Made by a program: the position numbers and the translations under genes. A model generated the notes under the pieces. The model was not told where the DNA came from. It searched no databases and saw nothing but the letters and a program-made list of their open reading frames with translations. This document shows, piece after piece, positions 51,568-59,703 of a stretch of DNA of 64,000 nucleotides; positions within the stretch are counted from its first letter, which is position 1; every line of letters starts with the position of its first letter. Source of the stretch: Umezawaea endophytica (GTDB lineage Bacteria; Actinomycetota; Actinomycetes; Mycobacteriales; Pseudonocardiaceae); the NCBI RefSeq assembly GCF_025061645.1, contig NZ_JANYMP010000032.1:43294-107293 (forward strand). Reading direction: 5' to 3'.

Positions 51568-53478
51568 CTAGTCGGACTTCCTCCGGCGGCGGCCGAGGAG
51601 CACCGCGCCGAGGCCCAGGGCCAGCACGAGGACGCCGAGCAGCGAGATGCCGATGACGCTGGCGCCCGTGTAGGCGAGGTTCTCGTTCTCGTCGCCGTCG
51701 TTCTGGGTGGAGGTGGTGGTCGTGGTCGGCGGGGTCGTGGTGGTCGTGGTCGGTGCGACGGCGACCTTCGCCGTGGCCTCGGCGGTGACGAACGCCGTGC
51801 CGACCTTCGCGCCGAAGGAGCAGCGGACCACGACTTCACCGCGGTCGCGCGCGGCCTGCGGGATGGCCGTGGTGACGTCGACGGTCTTCGTCCCGTCGGC
51901 CGCGAGGTCGACGCCGGGGCCGTCGAGCTTCAGCGCGCCCCACGCGTCGGTGTCGTTGCGCAGGTCGCCGCCGTCGACGCAGCGGGCGACGACGGTCATC
52001 GGGGCGTCCGACCTGTTGGTCAGGGTGATCTTGAGGGTCGCGTCGGCGTCCGGCGCGAAGGTGTCCGCGGTGAACGCGATCGTCGCGCCCAGCTCGGGGT
52101 CGGCTTCCGGGTCGGCGACGACGGGGCCGGGGACGACGGACAGGGCCAGGACGTTGTCGGCGCCGCGCCGGATCGGGACGACGTGGTCGATGCCGCCCGA
52201 CCCGGCGTCCTTCCACGGGCCGAGCGCGACCACGTTGACGTCGCCCGCGGGCAGGCCCTTGATGGACCAGGCGCCGTCGGCGCCGCTGGTCGTGCGGCCG
52301 AGCAGGGCGCGGGTCCTCGGGTGCAGCGCGACGAGCCCCACGCCCACCAGCGGCTGGTCGCCGTGCCGGATGTCGCCCTTGACGTCACCGGTCGCGCCGA
52401 CGACGTCGGCCCGGTCGGACGCTTCGGCGTAGCCGTCGGTGAACTCGCCGTTGTCGCCGAACGCGCACCGCGCGGCCACCGCGCCGGAGTCGTACGCGCC
52501 GTCCGGCACGACGTCGGTGACCCGGACGACCTCGGTCTCGCCCGCGCCGACCCGGACGCCCGGCCCGCCGGGGGCGAGCGGGGCCCAGCCGGGGCCGGTG
52601 CCGGGGAGCAGGTGGTCAGCCTCGGACCGGCAGACGGCGACGACGCCGGTCAACGCCTCGGTGCCCCTGTTGGTGAGCGTGACGGCGAGCCCGACCTGGT
52701 CGGACTTGCCGTAGCCGTCCTTCTCGAAGTCGAGCTTCGCGGTCAGCGCCTCGGAGACCGGGCGGACGGCGCCGAGTTCGAGCAGCGTCTCCTTGCCGGA
52801 CTCGACGGTGAACACGCTGCTGCCGGGCTTCACCACGAAACCGCCCGCGCCGCCGAAGCGCAGCCGGTGCGTGCCCGCGGGCACGTTGCGGAACGAGAAC
52901 CGGCCGTCCCCGTCCGTCACGGCCTTCAACGACACGACGGGTGAACCGCCGGTGCTGGTGAACTCGATCCCGGCCTTGCCCTCGCCCGCGTCGACCTTGC
53001 CGTCACGGTCGGCGTCGACGTAGACGGTCCCGTTGACCGCGCCCAGCGAGTTCCCGATGGCGGCCTTCGCGGTGAACTCGTTGTCCGCCGGGGTCGGGTC
53101 GACGGCACCGTCGACGTCGACCCTGCCGAAGAACGTGGCGGTGACCTCGTTGGTGTTGCGCTGCCTGCCGACCACGACGGCGGTGTGCCGCTGACCGGGT
53201 TCTAGCCGCTTGACGTCCTTGGCCTTCTCGTACTCCTCGGGCGACACCTCGTAGTTCGCCCTGAGGTCGAACTTGAGCCCCTCGGCGGCGGCGGTGCCGA
53301 CGTTCTCGACCGTCACCGTCGCCGCGAGGTCCGCGCCGGGCGGGTACTCGCCCTGGCCGTAGGAGATCGTCAGCCTCAGGTCGGCCTGGCCCTTGGCGGG
53401 TTCGGCCGACGCGGCGCCTGCGAACGTTCCGGCCAGCAGCAGCGCCAAGGCCGCCGACGCCATCGATCTAGCGGACAC
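51568..53478 (-). CDS. Sortase-anchored multidomain surface protein
   Basis: This 636-residue exported protein has a signal peptide, then a CARDB-like domain (about 30-140; VTVENVGTAAAEGLKF), an SdrD B-like domain with DADRDGKVDAGEG (about 150-230), further Ig-like domains including a Cna-B-like fold (about 385-450), and a Thr-rich stalk. The C-terminus is LAYTG (601-605), a hydrophobic helix and RRRRKSD, a second class E-type LAxTG signal in the window. It is probably a wall-attached stalk or adhesin. GTG 53478 has GGGGGGAAG upstream. Confidence 0.87.
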   Translation of the reverse strand: MSARSMASAALALLLAGTFAGAASAEPAKGQADLRLTISYGQGEYPPGADLAATVTVENVGTAAAEGLKFDLRANYEVSPEEYEKAKDVKRLEPGQRHTAVVVGRQRNTNEVTATFFGRVDVDGAVDPTPADNEFTAKAAIGNSLGAVNGTVYVDADRDGKVDAGEGKAGIEFTSTGGSPVVSLKAVTDGDGRFSFRNVPAGTHRLRFGGAGGFVVKPGSSVFTVESGKETLLELGAVRPVSEALTAKLDFEKDGYGKSDQVGLAVTLTNRGTEALTGVVAVCRSEADHLLPGTGPGWAPLAPGGPGVRVGAGETEVVRVTDVVPDGAYDSGAVAARCAFGDNGEFTDGYAEASDRADVVGATGDVKGDIRHGDQPLVGVGLVALHPRTRALLGRTTSGADGAWSIKGLPAGDVNVVALGPWKDAGSGGIDHVVPIRRGADNVLALSVVPGPVVADPEADPELGATIAFTADTFAPDADATLKITLTNRSDAPMTVVARCVDGGDLRNDTDAWGALKLDGPGVDLAADGTKTVDVTTAIPQAARDRGEVVVRCSFGAKVGTAFVTAEATAKVAVAPTTTTTTPPTTTTTSTQNDGDENENLAYTGASVIGISLLGVLVLALGLGAVLLGRRRRKSD

Positions 53479-53596
53479 GATTGCTTCCCCCCACGGGAAT
53501 GACGCGCGAGCGGTGCGCGTTGGTGCGTTCGGACCAGTCGGCGGTGAGCACGACGCGGTGGACGACCACGGTACCGCTCAGGACGGGTTTTTCGGG

Positions 53597-54028
53597 CTAC
53601 CAGCCGAAAACACCGGACGTCGTCCCGTCCAGGTAACCGCGGACGCCCGCCAGCGCGTACGGGATCACGTTGTCCGGCAACCGGTCCCGCCGGAACCACG
53701 CCACCTCGTAGCACTTGTCCGGCTCCCGGTTGACCGGCTCACCCGCCCACCGCCGCGCCTCGAAGAACAACCCCAGCCGCGGCTCCACCCCCGCGCCCCG
53801 CGCGTGCACCACGTGCACGAGCCGCAGGTCCGCCTCGGCGATCCGCACCCCGACCTCCTCGTCGGCCTCCCGCACCGCCGCGGCCACCACCGACTCCCCC
53901 GCCTCCAGCTTCCCGGCGGGCAGGTGCCACATCCCGTCCCCGTAACTGCCGCGCCGCTTGGACAGCAGCACCTCGTCACCGCGGACCAGGAGCAGGTGGA
54001 CGTCGATCACGGCGAGCCTCTCGGACAT
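53597..54028 (-). CDS. NUDIX hydrolase
   Basis: This 143-residue pyrophosphatase has a full Nudix box, GKLEAGESVVAAAVREADEE followed by VG, about residues 41-62. The N-terminus is VIDVHLLLVRGDEVLLSKRR. It probably clears a nucleoside diphosphate derivative; the substrate is unknown. ATG 54028 is the start. It lies 35 bases downstream of the SDR gene on the same strand and could be in one operon with it. Confidence 0.92.
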   Translation of the reverse strand: MSERLAVIDVHLLLVRGDEVLLSKRRGSYGDGMWHLPAGKLEAGESVVAAAVREADEEVGVRIAEADLRLVHVVHARGAGVEPRLGLFFEARRWAGEPVNREPDKCYEVAWFRRDRLPDNVIPYALAGVRGYLDGTTSGVFGW

Positions 54029-54063
54029 CGCCGCAGTCTCCCGGACGCCTGCCCGCCGCGGTG

Positions 54064-54813
54064 TCAGATCTGGTTCTCGCCGCCGTCGACGTACAGGTTG
54101 GCGCCCATCACGAAGCTGCTGTCCGAGGAGGCGAGGAAGGCCACGGCGGCGGCGACCTCCTCCGGACGTCCCGTCCGGCCCATGGCAACGTTTGCGCCCA
54201 GGTTCTCCTTGAAGGCCGCCGAGTTCTCCTCGCCGACGAGTTCGGTGATGCCGGAGGTGTCGATCGGGCCCGGCGAGATCGCGTTGACCCGGATGCCGCG
54301 GCCCTTCAGCTCGTTGGCCCAGGTGCGCGCGAACGACCGGACGGCCGCCTTGGACGCGGCGTACACGCCGAACGCCTCCGCGCCGTGGTCGGCGGCGGTG
54401 GAGGCGTTGAGGATCACCGAGGCGCCGTCGTTGAGCAGTGGCAACGCCTTCTGCACGGTGAACAGGGTGCCGCGGACGTTGACGTCGAAGGTCTGGTCGA
54501 AGTGGTCGGCGGTGATCTGCTCCAGCGTCGCGAACGCCGCGGTGGCCGCGTTCGCGAACAGCACGTCGAGACCTCGACCGCGGGCGCGGACCGCGTCGTA
54601 CAGCCGGTCCAGGTCGGCCGGGTCGGTGATGTCGCCCGGCACGGCGGTGACCCCCGCGCCGATGAACTCGACGGCCTCGTCCAACTCGGTCTTGCGCCTG
54701 CCGGTGATGAACACGTGCGCCCCCTCGGCGACCAGCCGCGCGGCGGTGGCCCGACCGATGCCCCGCGTGCCGCCACCGGTGACGACGGCGGTCTTGCCTT
54801 CGAGCTTGCCCAT
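54064..54813 (-). CDS. Short-chain dehydrogenase/reductase under TetR control
   Basis: This 249-residue SDR has the nucleotide motif TGGGTRGIG, FANAAT, a catalytic Ser in NASTAADHG and YxxxK as YAASK, with the end FVMGANLYVDGGENQI. The substrate is unknown. GGAGG lies five bases before ATG 54813. The promoter and a 20-bp near-palindrome lie in the gap shared with the divergent tetR gene, a layout typical for an enzyme repressed by its neighbour. Confidence 0.94.
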   Translation of the reverse strand: MGKLEGKTAVVTGGGTRGIGRATAARLVAEGAHVFITGRRKTELDEAVEFIGAGVTAVPGDITDPADLDRLYDAVRARGRGLDVLFANAATAAFATLEQITADHFDQTFDVNVRGTLFTVQKALPLLNDGASVILNASTAADHGAEAFGVYAASKAAVRSFARTWANELKGRGIRVNAISPGPIDTSGITELVGEENSAAFKENLGANVAMGRTGRPEEVAAAVAFLASSDSSFVMGANLYVDGGENQI

Positions 54814-54830
54814 TCCTACCTCCACATAGT

Positions 54831-54850
54831 TCAGCACCGATCGGTACTGA
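54831..54850. promoter_or_regulatory. TetR operator between SDR and tetR genes
   Basis: TCAGCACCGATCGGTACTGA is a 20-bp dyad with one mismatch. On the minus strand it runs from TTCAGT, a possible -35, to just before CTATGT, a possible -10 with 16-bp spacing, so bound repressor would block the SDR promoter. TAGGAT at 54892-54897 is a candidate -10 for tetR. Confidence 0.7.
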
Positions 54851-54904
54851 AGGTGACCGTAGCACTTCCAGACCGCCTGGTACCGAAGAGGTAGGATCGG
54901 GTTC

Positions 54905-55513
54905 ATGGACGTAGCCAGGAGATCGCCGATCGGCAGGCCGCGCGGCTTCGACGCCGACGAGGCGCTCGGGCGGGCGATGGTCGTCTTCTGGCGGCAGGGC
55001 TACGAGGGCGCCAGCCTGGCCGACCTGACCAGTGCCATGGGCATCACGAAGACCAGCATGTACGCGGCCTTCGGCAACAAGGAGGAGCTGTTCCGCAAGG
55101 CCCTCGCGCGCTACGCCGACGGGCCTGCCGCGTACGTCGCCAAGGCCATCGCCCTGCCGACCGCGCTGGAGGTCGCCACGGCGTTCCTCGACGGCTCCGT
55201 CTGCGCGAGCACCCAACCCGGCTTCCCCATCGGCTGCCTCGGCGTCCAGGGCGCACTGGCCGCGGGCGAGAACGGGCTGGCCATCCGCGACACCCTGGCC
55301 GTCTGGCGCGACGAGGGCCGCACCCACCTCCACGACCGCTTCCGCCAAGCCGTGGACGACGGCGACCTACCCCCCGACGCCGACCCGGACCTGCTCGCCC
55401 GGTACGTCATGACCGTCGCCAACGGCATCGCCGTCCAAGCCGCGGGCGGCTCGAGCCGCGACGACCTCCAACGAGTCGCCGCCGCGTCCCTGCGGAACTG
55501 GCCACTGACCTGA
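54905..55513 (+). CDS. TetR-family transcriptional regulator
   Basis: This 202-residue repressor has an N-terminal HTH (about 20-65; FWRQGYEGASLADLTSAMGI and TKTSMYAAFGNKEELF) and a helical ligand domain. GRPRGFDADEAL at the start and the Cys/Gly region FPIGCLGVQGALA place it in the group that controls redox or xenobiotic genes. TAGGAT eight bases before the ATG suggests a leaderless mRNA. It most likely represses the divergent SDR gene and itself. Confidence 0.94.
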   Translation: MDVARRSPIGRPRGFDADEALGRAMVVFWRQGYEGASLADLTSAMGITKTSMYAAFGNKEELFRKALARYADGPAAYVAKAIALPTALEVATAFLDGSVCASTQPGFPIGCLGVQGALAAGENGLAIRDTLAVWRDEGRTHLHDRFRQAVDDGDLPPDADPDLLARYVMTVANGIAVQAAGGSSRDDLQRVAAASLRNWPLT

Positions 55514-55531
55514 CCGGTACCCACAACGGAA

Positions 55532-55562
55532 AAAGACGACCCACCCACCGGTGAGCCGTCTT
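55532..55562. terminator. Terminator between tetR and tRNA-Ser(TGA)
   Basis: AAGACG (55533-55538) pairs with CGTCTT (55557-55562) around a GC-rich inner hairpin. A five-A run at the left end gives U-tract termination for the leftward tRNA transcript. The same hairpin may end tetR. Confidence 0.65.
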
Positions 55563-55572
55563 CGTCACTTTG

Positions 55573-55657
55573 CGGAAGCGGAGGGATTTGAACCCCCGGA
55601 TGGTTTCCCATCTTCCGCTTTCAAGGCGGATGCATTCGGCCGCTCTGCCACGCTTCC
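55573..55657 (-). tRNA. tRNA-Ser (anticodon TGA)
   Basis: GGAAGCG pairs with CGCTTCC, the anticodon loop CTTGAAA carries TGA, and the long variable arm is present before GGTTCAAATCC. CCA is not encoded. It reads UCA and completes the serine isoacceptor set found in this window. Confidence 0.97.
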
Positions 55658-55671
55658 CTACGCGGGTGAGG

Positions 55672-56148
55672 TTACCCGTCGAGTGACCGCAGGTGTGCCT
55701 TGACCCGGTCGAACACCTTGGCCAGCACCTCCTGCTCCTCGGCTGTCAGCAGGTCGATCATGTGGTCGCGCACGCCGTTGACGTGGGTGGGCGCGGCGGT
55801 TTTCAGGGCTTGCAGGCCGCGGTCGGTGAGTTCGGCCAGTACGCCGCGGCCGTCCTGGTCGCATTCGCGGCGGTGGAGGAGGCCTTCGCGTTCCATGCGG
55901 GCGACCTGGTGGGAGACGCGGCTCTTGGAGGAGGCGACGTCGTCGGCGAGTTGGGACATCCGCATGGAGCAGCCGGGCTGTTCGGAAAGCCGAACCATCA
56001 GCTCGTAGTCGGCCAGCGACAGTCCGTGGCCGGTCTGCAACTCGCGGTGCAGGCGGTCCTCCAGCATCGCGGCCGCGGTCACGTAGTTGCGCCACGCGCG
56101 CATCTCGTCCTGATCGAGCCAACGCGGCTCCTGCCCGGCATCCGTCAC
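55672..56148 (-). CDS. MarR-family transcriptional regulator
   Basis: This 158-residue winged-helix repressor has LSLADYELMVRLSEQPG, the HTH SQLADDVASSKSRVSHQVAR and the wing MEREGLLHRRECDQDGRGV. GTG 56148 begins the homologous region; ATG 56187 in frame would add 13 residues. Its target is not evident: the divergent gene is a 5'-nucleotidase 140 bases away, and downstream is a tRNA. Confidence 0.92.
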   Translation of the reverse strand: MTDAGQEPRWLDQDEMRAWRNYVTAAAMLEDRLHRELQTGHGLSLADYELMVRLSEQPGCSMRMSQLADDVASSKSRVSHQVARMEREGLLHRRECDQDGRGVLAELTDRGLQALKTAAPTHVNGVRDHMIDLLTAEEQEVLAKVFDRVKAHLRSLDG

Positions 56149-56288
56149 ACCCGCCAGGTTAATCCCGCGAGGCCACCACATCTCCATTCGCCGACAACCA
56201 CCTTCCGCATCTGGTTTCCGGCTGCCAGGCGGGGCAAACTCCTCCGCCGTAGCGCGCCTGCCTACTCAGGCGCCAAGCAGGAGGAAAC

Positions 56289-58001
56289 ATGAGCTCGTTC
56301 AGACGGACCGTCGCGCTCGCGGCGACCGCCGGGGTCGGACTGGCGATCACGTTCGCCGGCAGCCCCGCCCAGGCCGATGTCGACGCGCAGCGCGCCCAGC
56401 GCACCGTGGACGTCCGCCTGATCGGCATCAACGACCTGCACGGGAACATCGAGCCGCCGACCGGCTCGTCGGGCCGTGTGACGCTGGCCGACGGCACGCA
56501 GGTGAACGCCGGTGGCGCCGCGTACAACTCGACGCACATCAAGAACCTGCGGGCGCAGGTGAAGAACTCGGTGGTCGTCGGGCAGGGCGACCTGATCGGC
56601 GCTTCGCCGATCGTGTCGGCGCTGTTCCACGACGAGCCGACGATCGACATCCTGAACAAGGTCGGGATGAACACGACCGCGGCGGGCAACCACGAGTTCG
56701 ACGAGGGCTACCGGGAGCTGCTGCGCATCCAGCACGGCGGCTGCCACCCCGTCGACGGCTGCCAGTTCAACGACCGGTACACCGGCGCGAAGTTCCCGAT
56801 CCTGGGCGCGAACGTGACCAAGGTGAACAGCGGCCTGCCCGCGCTGCCGCCGTTCTGGGTGGAGATCCGCGACGGCGTGCCGATCGGCTTCATCGGCATG
56901 CCGCTGAAGGACGTGCCGATCCTGGTCGACCCGAACGGGATCAAGGAGCTGGCGTTCGGCGACGAGGTCAAGGCCGCGAACAAGTACGCGGACCTGCTGA
57001 ACCTGATCGGCATCAAGTCGATCGTGCTGCTCGTGCACCAGGGCGACCAGACCGCGGCGAACGGCGGCCCCAACGGCTGCACGAACACGCCCGGCCCCGG
57101 CCAGTTGATCGCGGAGAAGGTCAGCCCGAAGATCGACGTCGTGTTCAGCGGCCACAGCCACCAGCACTACAACTGCACGGTGAAGGACCCGGCGGGCAAC
57201 AACCGCCCGTTCATCGAGGGCCTCGCCTTCGGCCGTGAGCTGTCCGTCGTCGACCTGAAGATCGACCGCAAGACCCGCGACGTCGTCCGCTCGGAGACCA
57301 AGGCCGAGAACAAGATCGTCACCCAGGACGTCACGCCGGACCCGGCCATCCAGGCCGTGATCGACAAGGCGAAGACCAAGTCGGGCCCGATCGCGAACCG
57401 GCAGATCGGCACCGTCTCCGCCGACATCCTCCGCGCGCAGGCCCCGACCGGCGAGTCGCCGCTCGGCAACCTGATCGCGGACTCCCAGCTCGCCGCCACC
57501 ACCGGCAACGGCGCGGTCGTCGCGCTGATGAACCCCGGCGGCGTGCGCGCCGACCTGACGTTCCCCAGCTCCCCCGCGGGCGAGGGCAACGGCGTGGTCA
57601 CCTACGGCGAGGCGTTCACCGTCCAGCCGTTCGGCAACATCCTGCAAACGGTCACGCTCACCGGCGCGCAGCTCAAGACCGTGCTGGAGCAGCAGTGGTC
57701 GGCGACGCGGCAGATCGTCCTGCAACCGTCGGCGAACCTGACCTACTCCTGGTCGACCAGCGCGGCCATCGGCTCGAAGATCTCCAACCTGGCGATCAGC
57801 GGTACGCCGGTCGACCCGGCGGCGAACTACCGCGTGACGATCAACAGCTTCCTCCAGGGCGGCGGCGACGGGTTCCCCGGCTTCACCGTCGGCACCGAGA
57901 TCACCGGCGGCGGGATCGACCTGGACGCCTTCGCGGCGTACCTCGGCTCGCACCCGAACCAGGCGCCCCCGGCGCTCGGCCGCATCACCACCACCCCGTA
58001 G
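56289..58001 (+). CDS. Secreted 5'-nucleotidase/metallophosphoesterase
   Basis: This 570-residue exported enzyme has a signal peptide (cleavage near AQA-D, residue 29), a metallophosphatase domain (INDLHGN with Asp49 and His51, VGQGDLIGA, AAGNHEFDEG, FSGHSHQHY) and a 5'-nucleotidase C-terminal domain (about 380-550; NPGGVRADL and YGEAFTVQPFGN). It should release phosphate from external nucleotides. No sorting signal is present, so it is secreted free. With the nuclease at 18258-20735 it could recover phosphate from DNA; that link is inferred. Confidence 0.94.
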   Translation: MSSFRRTVALAATAGVGLAITFAGSPAQADVDAQRAQRTVDVRLIGINDLHGNIEPPTGSSGRVTLADGTQVNAGGAAYNSTHIKNLRAQVKNSVVVGQGDLIGASPIVSALFHDEPTIDILNKVGMNTTAAGNHEFDEGYRELLRIQHGGCHPVDGCQFNDRYTGAKFPILGANVTKVNSGLPALPPFWVEIRDGVPIGFIGMPLKDVPILVDPNGIKELAFGDEVKAANKYADLLNLIGIKSIVLLVHQGDQTAANGGPNGCTNTPGPGQLIAEKVSPKIDVVFSGHSHQHYNCTVKDPAGNNRPFIEGLAFGRELSVVDLKIDRKTRDVVRSETKAENKIVTQDVTPDPAIQAVIDKAKTKSGPIANRQIGTVSADILRAQAPTGESPLGNLIADSQLAATTGNGAVVALMNPGGVRADLTFPSSPAGEGNGVVTYGEAFTVQPFGNILQTVTLTGAQLKTVLEQQWSATRQIVLQPSANLTYSWSTSAAIGSKISNLAISGTPVDPAANYRVTINSFLQGGGDGFPGFTVGTEITGGGIDLDAFAAYLGSHPNQAPPALGRITTTP

Positions 58002-58010
58002 TCCGCGTTC

Positions 58011-58057
58011 CCCGTGGGCGGTTCGAGCAGGGTCCCACCTGCCGGACCGCCCACGGG
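58011..58057 (+). terminator. Terminator after the 5'-nucleotidase gene
   Basis: CCCGTGGGCGGT (58011-58022) pairs with ACCGCCCACGGG (58046-58057), with a small inner hairpin GCAGG/CCTGC in the loop. Confidence 0.7.
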
Positions 58058-58707
58058 CACGTTCAGGGACGCGGAACGCAATTCCGATTCGCTTCTCGGC
58101 TGCGGGAAGAAGATCCGAAAAGGATCGTCGACCAATAGCCCGGATATGATCTTCCACGTCGCGGACAACTCTCCGCGATCATTGTTCGCCCGCCACTCAC
58201 CCTTGTGGCGTGGAAAAGCTTCACCACTTCCGGGACCCGCGAACTGTTGTGGTTCGAGCTGATCAAGCGCATAGTCGTTGCAGGGACAGACCACCGAAGA
58301 ATCCGAAAAGTTATAGGCGGTGGCACTCCCGGAAGGGGTCAGGTGGTGCCATGCAGGTAACTCTTCGCAGTGATGCTCGTCGTCCGCTGCATCCCCGCGA
58401 TCGGACCTGATCTCACGATCCGGTCGCGAATGCGAGCAGCGAAATGCCAGGTATCGGGTGCGCAGGCGCCACCGGTGTCATCCGCGCACGTCGACGCTGT
58501 TGAGCTCGACATCGGTTCCCTCTCAGGAGCGGCACTGGCCGAGTTCCACGCCAACCTCGCGACGACGGCGATCGTCATTTCCCACCAAGTAGTGCCAGGG
58601 TGCGGTGCCTCGACGTCGGGGTGCCGCACCCTGGCGCGCGTAATCCGCGACCGGGCGCGCGCGGGGCTATCGTGTGCCGCCTAAGGGCCTTGGCGGGAGG
58701 ACACGCG
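58058..58707. other. Gene-free, AT-richer gap before the zinc peptidase gene
   Basis: About 650 bases without a supported gene. The left part (58075-58330) has unusually many A and T residues for this genome; an open frame on the minus strand from GTG 58294 runs into the nucleotidase gene and lacks the local codon pattern. Near the right end GCCAGGGTGCGG (58594-58605) and CCGCACCCTGGC (58624-58635) form a 12-bp stem with an 18-base loop, 73 bases before the peptidase start. Confidence 0.5.
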
Positions 58708-59640
58708 GTGCAGTTCAACGAGGATGCCGAACTCGACACGTCCCAGGTCGACGACCAGCGCGGCGGTGGCGGCGGTGGGGTCGGCGGACGGGTCGCCCTC
58801 GGCGGCGGCGGTCTGGGGATCGTCGGCCTGGTCATCTACTTCCTGCTGTCCCAGTTCGCCGGTGGCGGCGGGGGCGGGTTCCAGTTGCCGTCCGGCTCCG
58901 GGTTCGGCGACGTGGGCCAGAACCAGCAGGTCGACTCGGCCGCGATCCGCGAGAAGTGCCGGACGGGCGCGGACGCGAACCGCGAGGACGACTGCCGCGC
59001 GGTGGCGTTCATCAACTCCATCCAGGCGTACTGGTCCGACCAGTACGCGCGCTCCGGCAACACCTACAAGCCCGCGCAGACCAACTTCTTCCAGGGCGGC
59101 GTGAACACCGGCGGCTGCGGCAGCGCGACGTCCGCGTCCGGGCCCTTCTACTGCCCGGCGGACTCCGAGGTCTACATCGACCTGGCGTTCTTCCAGGAGC
59201 TGAAGACCACGTTCGGCGCCACCGGCGGCCCGTTCGTCGAGGCGTACGTGCTGGCCCACGAGTACGGCCACCACATCCAGAACCTCCTCGGCACGTCCGG
59301 CAGGGTCAAGCAGGGCACCGGCCCGCAGTCGGACTCGGTCCGGCTGGAACTCCAGGCCGACTGCTACGCGGGCGCGTGGGCGAACCACGCCACGACCGTC
59401 CCGACGGCCTCCGGCAAGCCCCTCATCACCGGCGTGACCGACGACGACATCAACGCCGCGCTGGACGCCGCGGGCCGCATCGGCGACGACTACATCCAGA
59501 AGGAGCTGGGCGGCGGCAAGGTCGACACGACCCAGTTCAGCCACGGTTCCTCGGCGCAGCGGCAGAAGTGGTACCGCGCGGGCTACGACAGCGGCGACCC
59601 CGCCCGCTGCGACACGTTCGGCACGAACAACCTGGGCTGA
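58708..59640 (+). CDS. Neutral zinc metallopeptidase (YpfJ family), membrane-anchored
   Basis: This 310-residue protein has a Gly-rich start, one transmembrane helix (about 35-50; IVGLVIYFLLSQF), a Gly linker and the Zn_peptidase domain (PF04228). The active site is HEYGHH (184-189) and a third ligand lies in LELQADCYAGAWA. Four conserved Cys probably form disulphides in the outer domain. Start is GTG 58708, seven bases after GGGAGG. Its physiological substrate is unknown. A large terminator follows. Confidence 0.92.
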   Translation: MQFNEDAELDTSQVDDQRGGGGGGVGGRVALGGGGLGIVGLVIYFLLSQFAGGGGGGFQLPSGSGFGDVGQNQQVDSAAIREKCRTGADANREDDCRAVAFINSIQAYWSDQYARSGNTYKPAQTNFFQGGVNTGGCGSATSASGPFYCPADSEVYIDLAFFQELKTTFGATGGPFVEAYVLAHEYGHHIQNLLGTSGRVKQGTGPQSDSVRLELQADCYAGAWANHATTVPTASGKPLITGVTDDDINAALDAAGRIGDDYIQKELGGGKVDTTQFSHGSSAQRQKWYRAGYDSGDPARCDTFGTNNLG

Positions 59641-59652
59641 GCCCCACAACGC

Positions 59653-59691
59653 GAAGAGGCGCCCCCGGAGACTCTCCGGGGGCGCCTCTTC
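59653..59691. terminator. Bidirectional terminator between two peptidase genes
   Basis: A perfect 17-bp stem (59653-59669 with 59675-59691), five-base loop, between convergent genes. Confidence 0.8.
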
Positions 59692-59703
59692 CTGGCTGAG
59701 CCC

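Noticed and set aside
16647..55657. Integrated elements at tRNA genes
   Set aside because: No integrase gene and no repeated tRNA 3' end were seen near any of the five tRNA genes.
57827..58294. A minus-strand frame covering the gap after the 5'-nucleotidase
   Set aside because: It overlaps the nucleotidase by 175 bases, lacks strong third-position GC bias and resembles no family.
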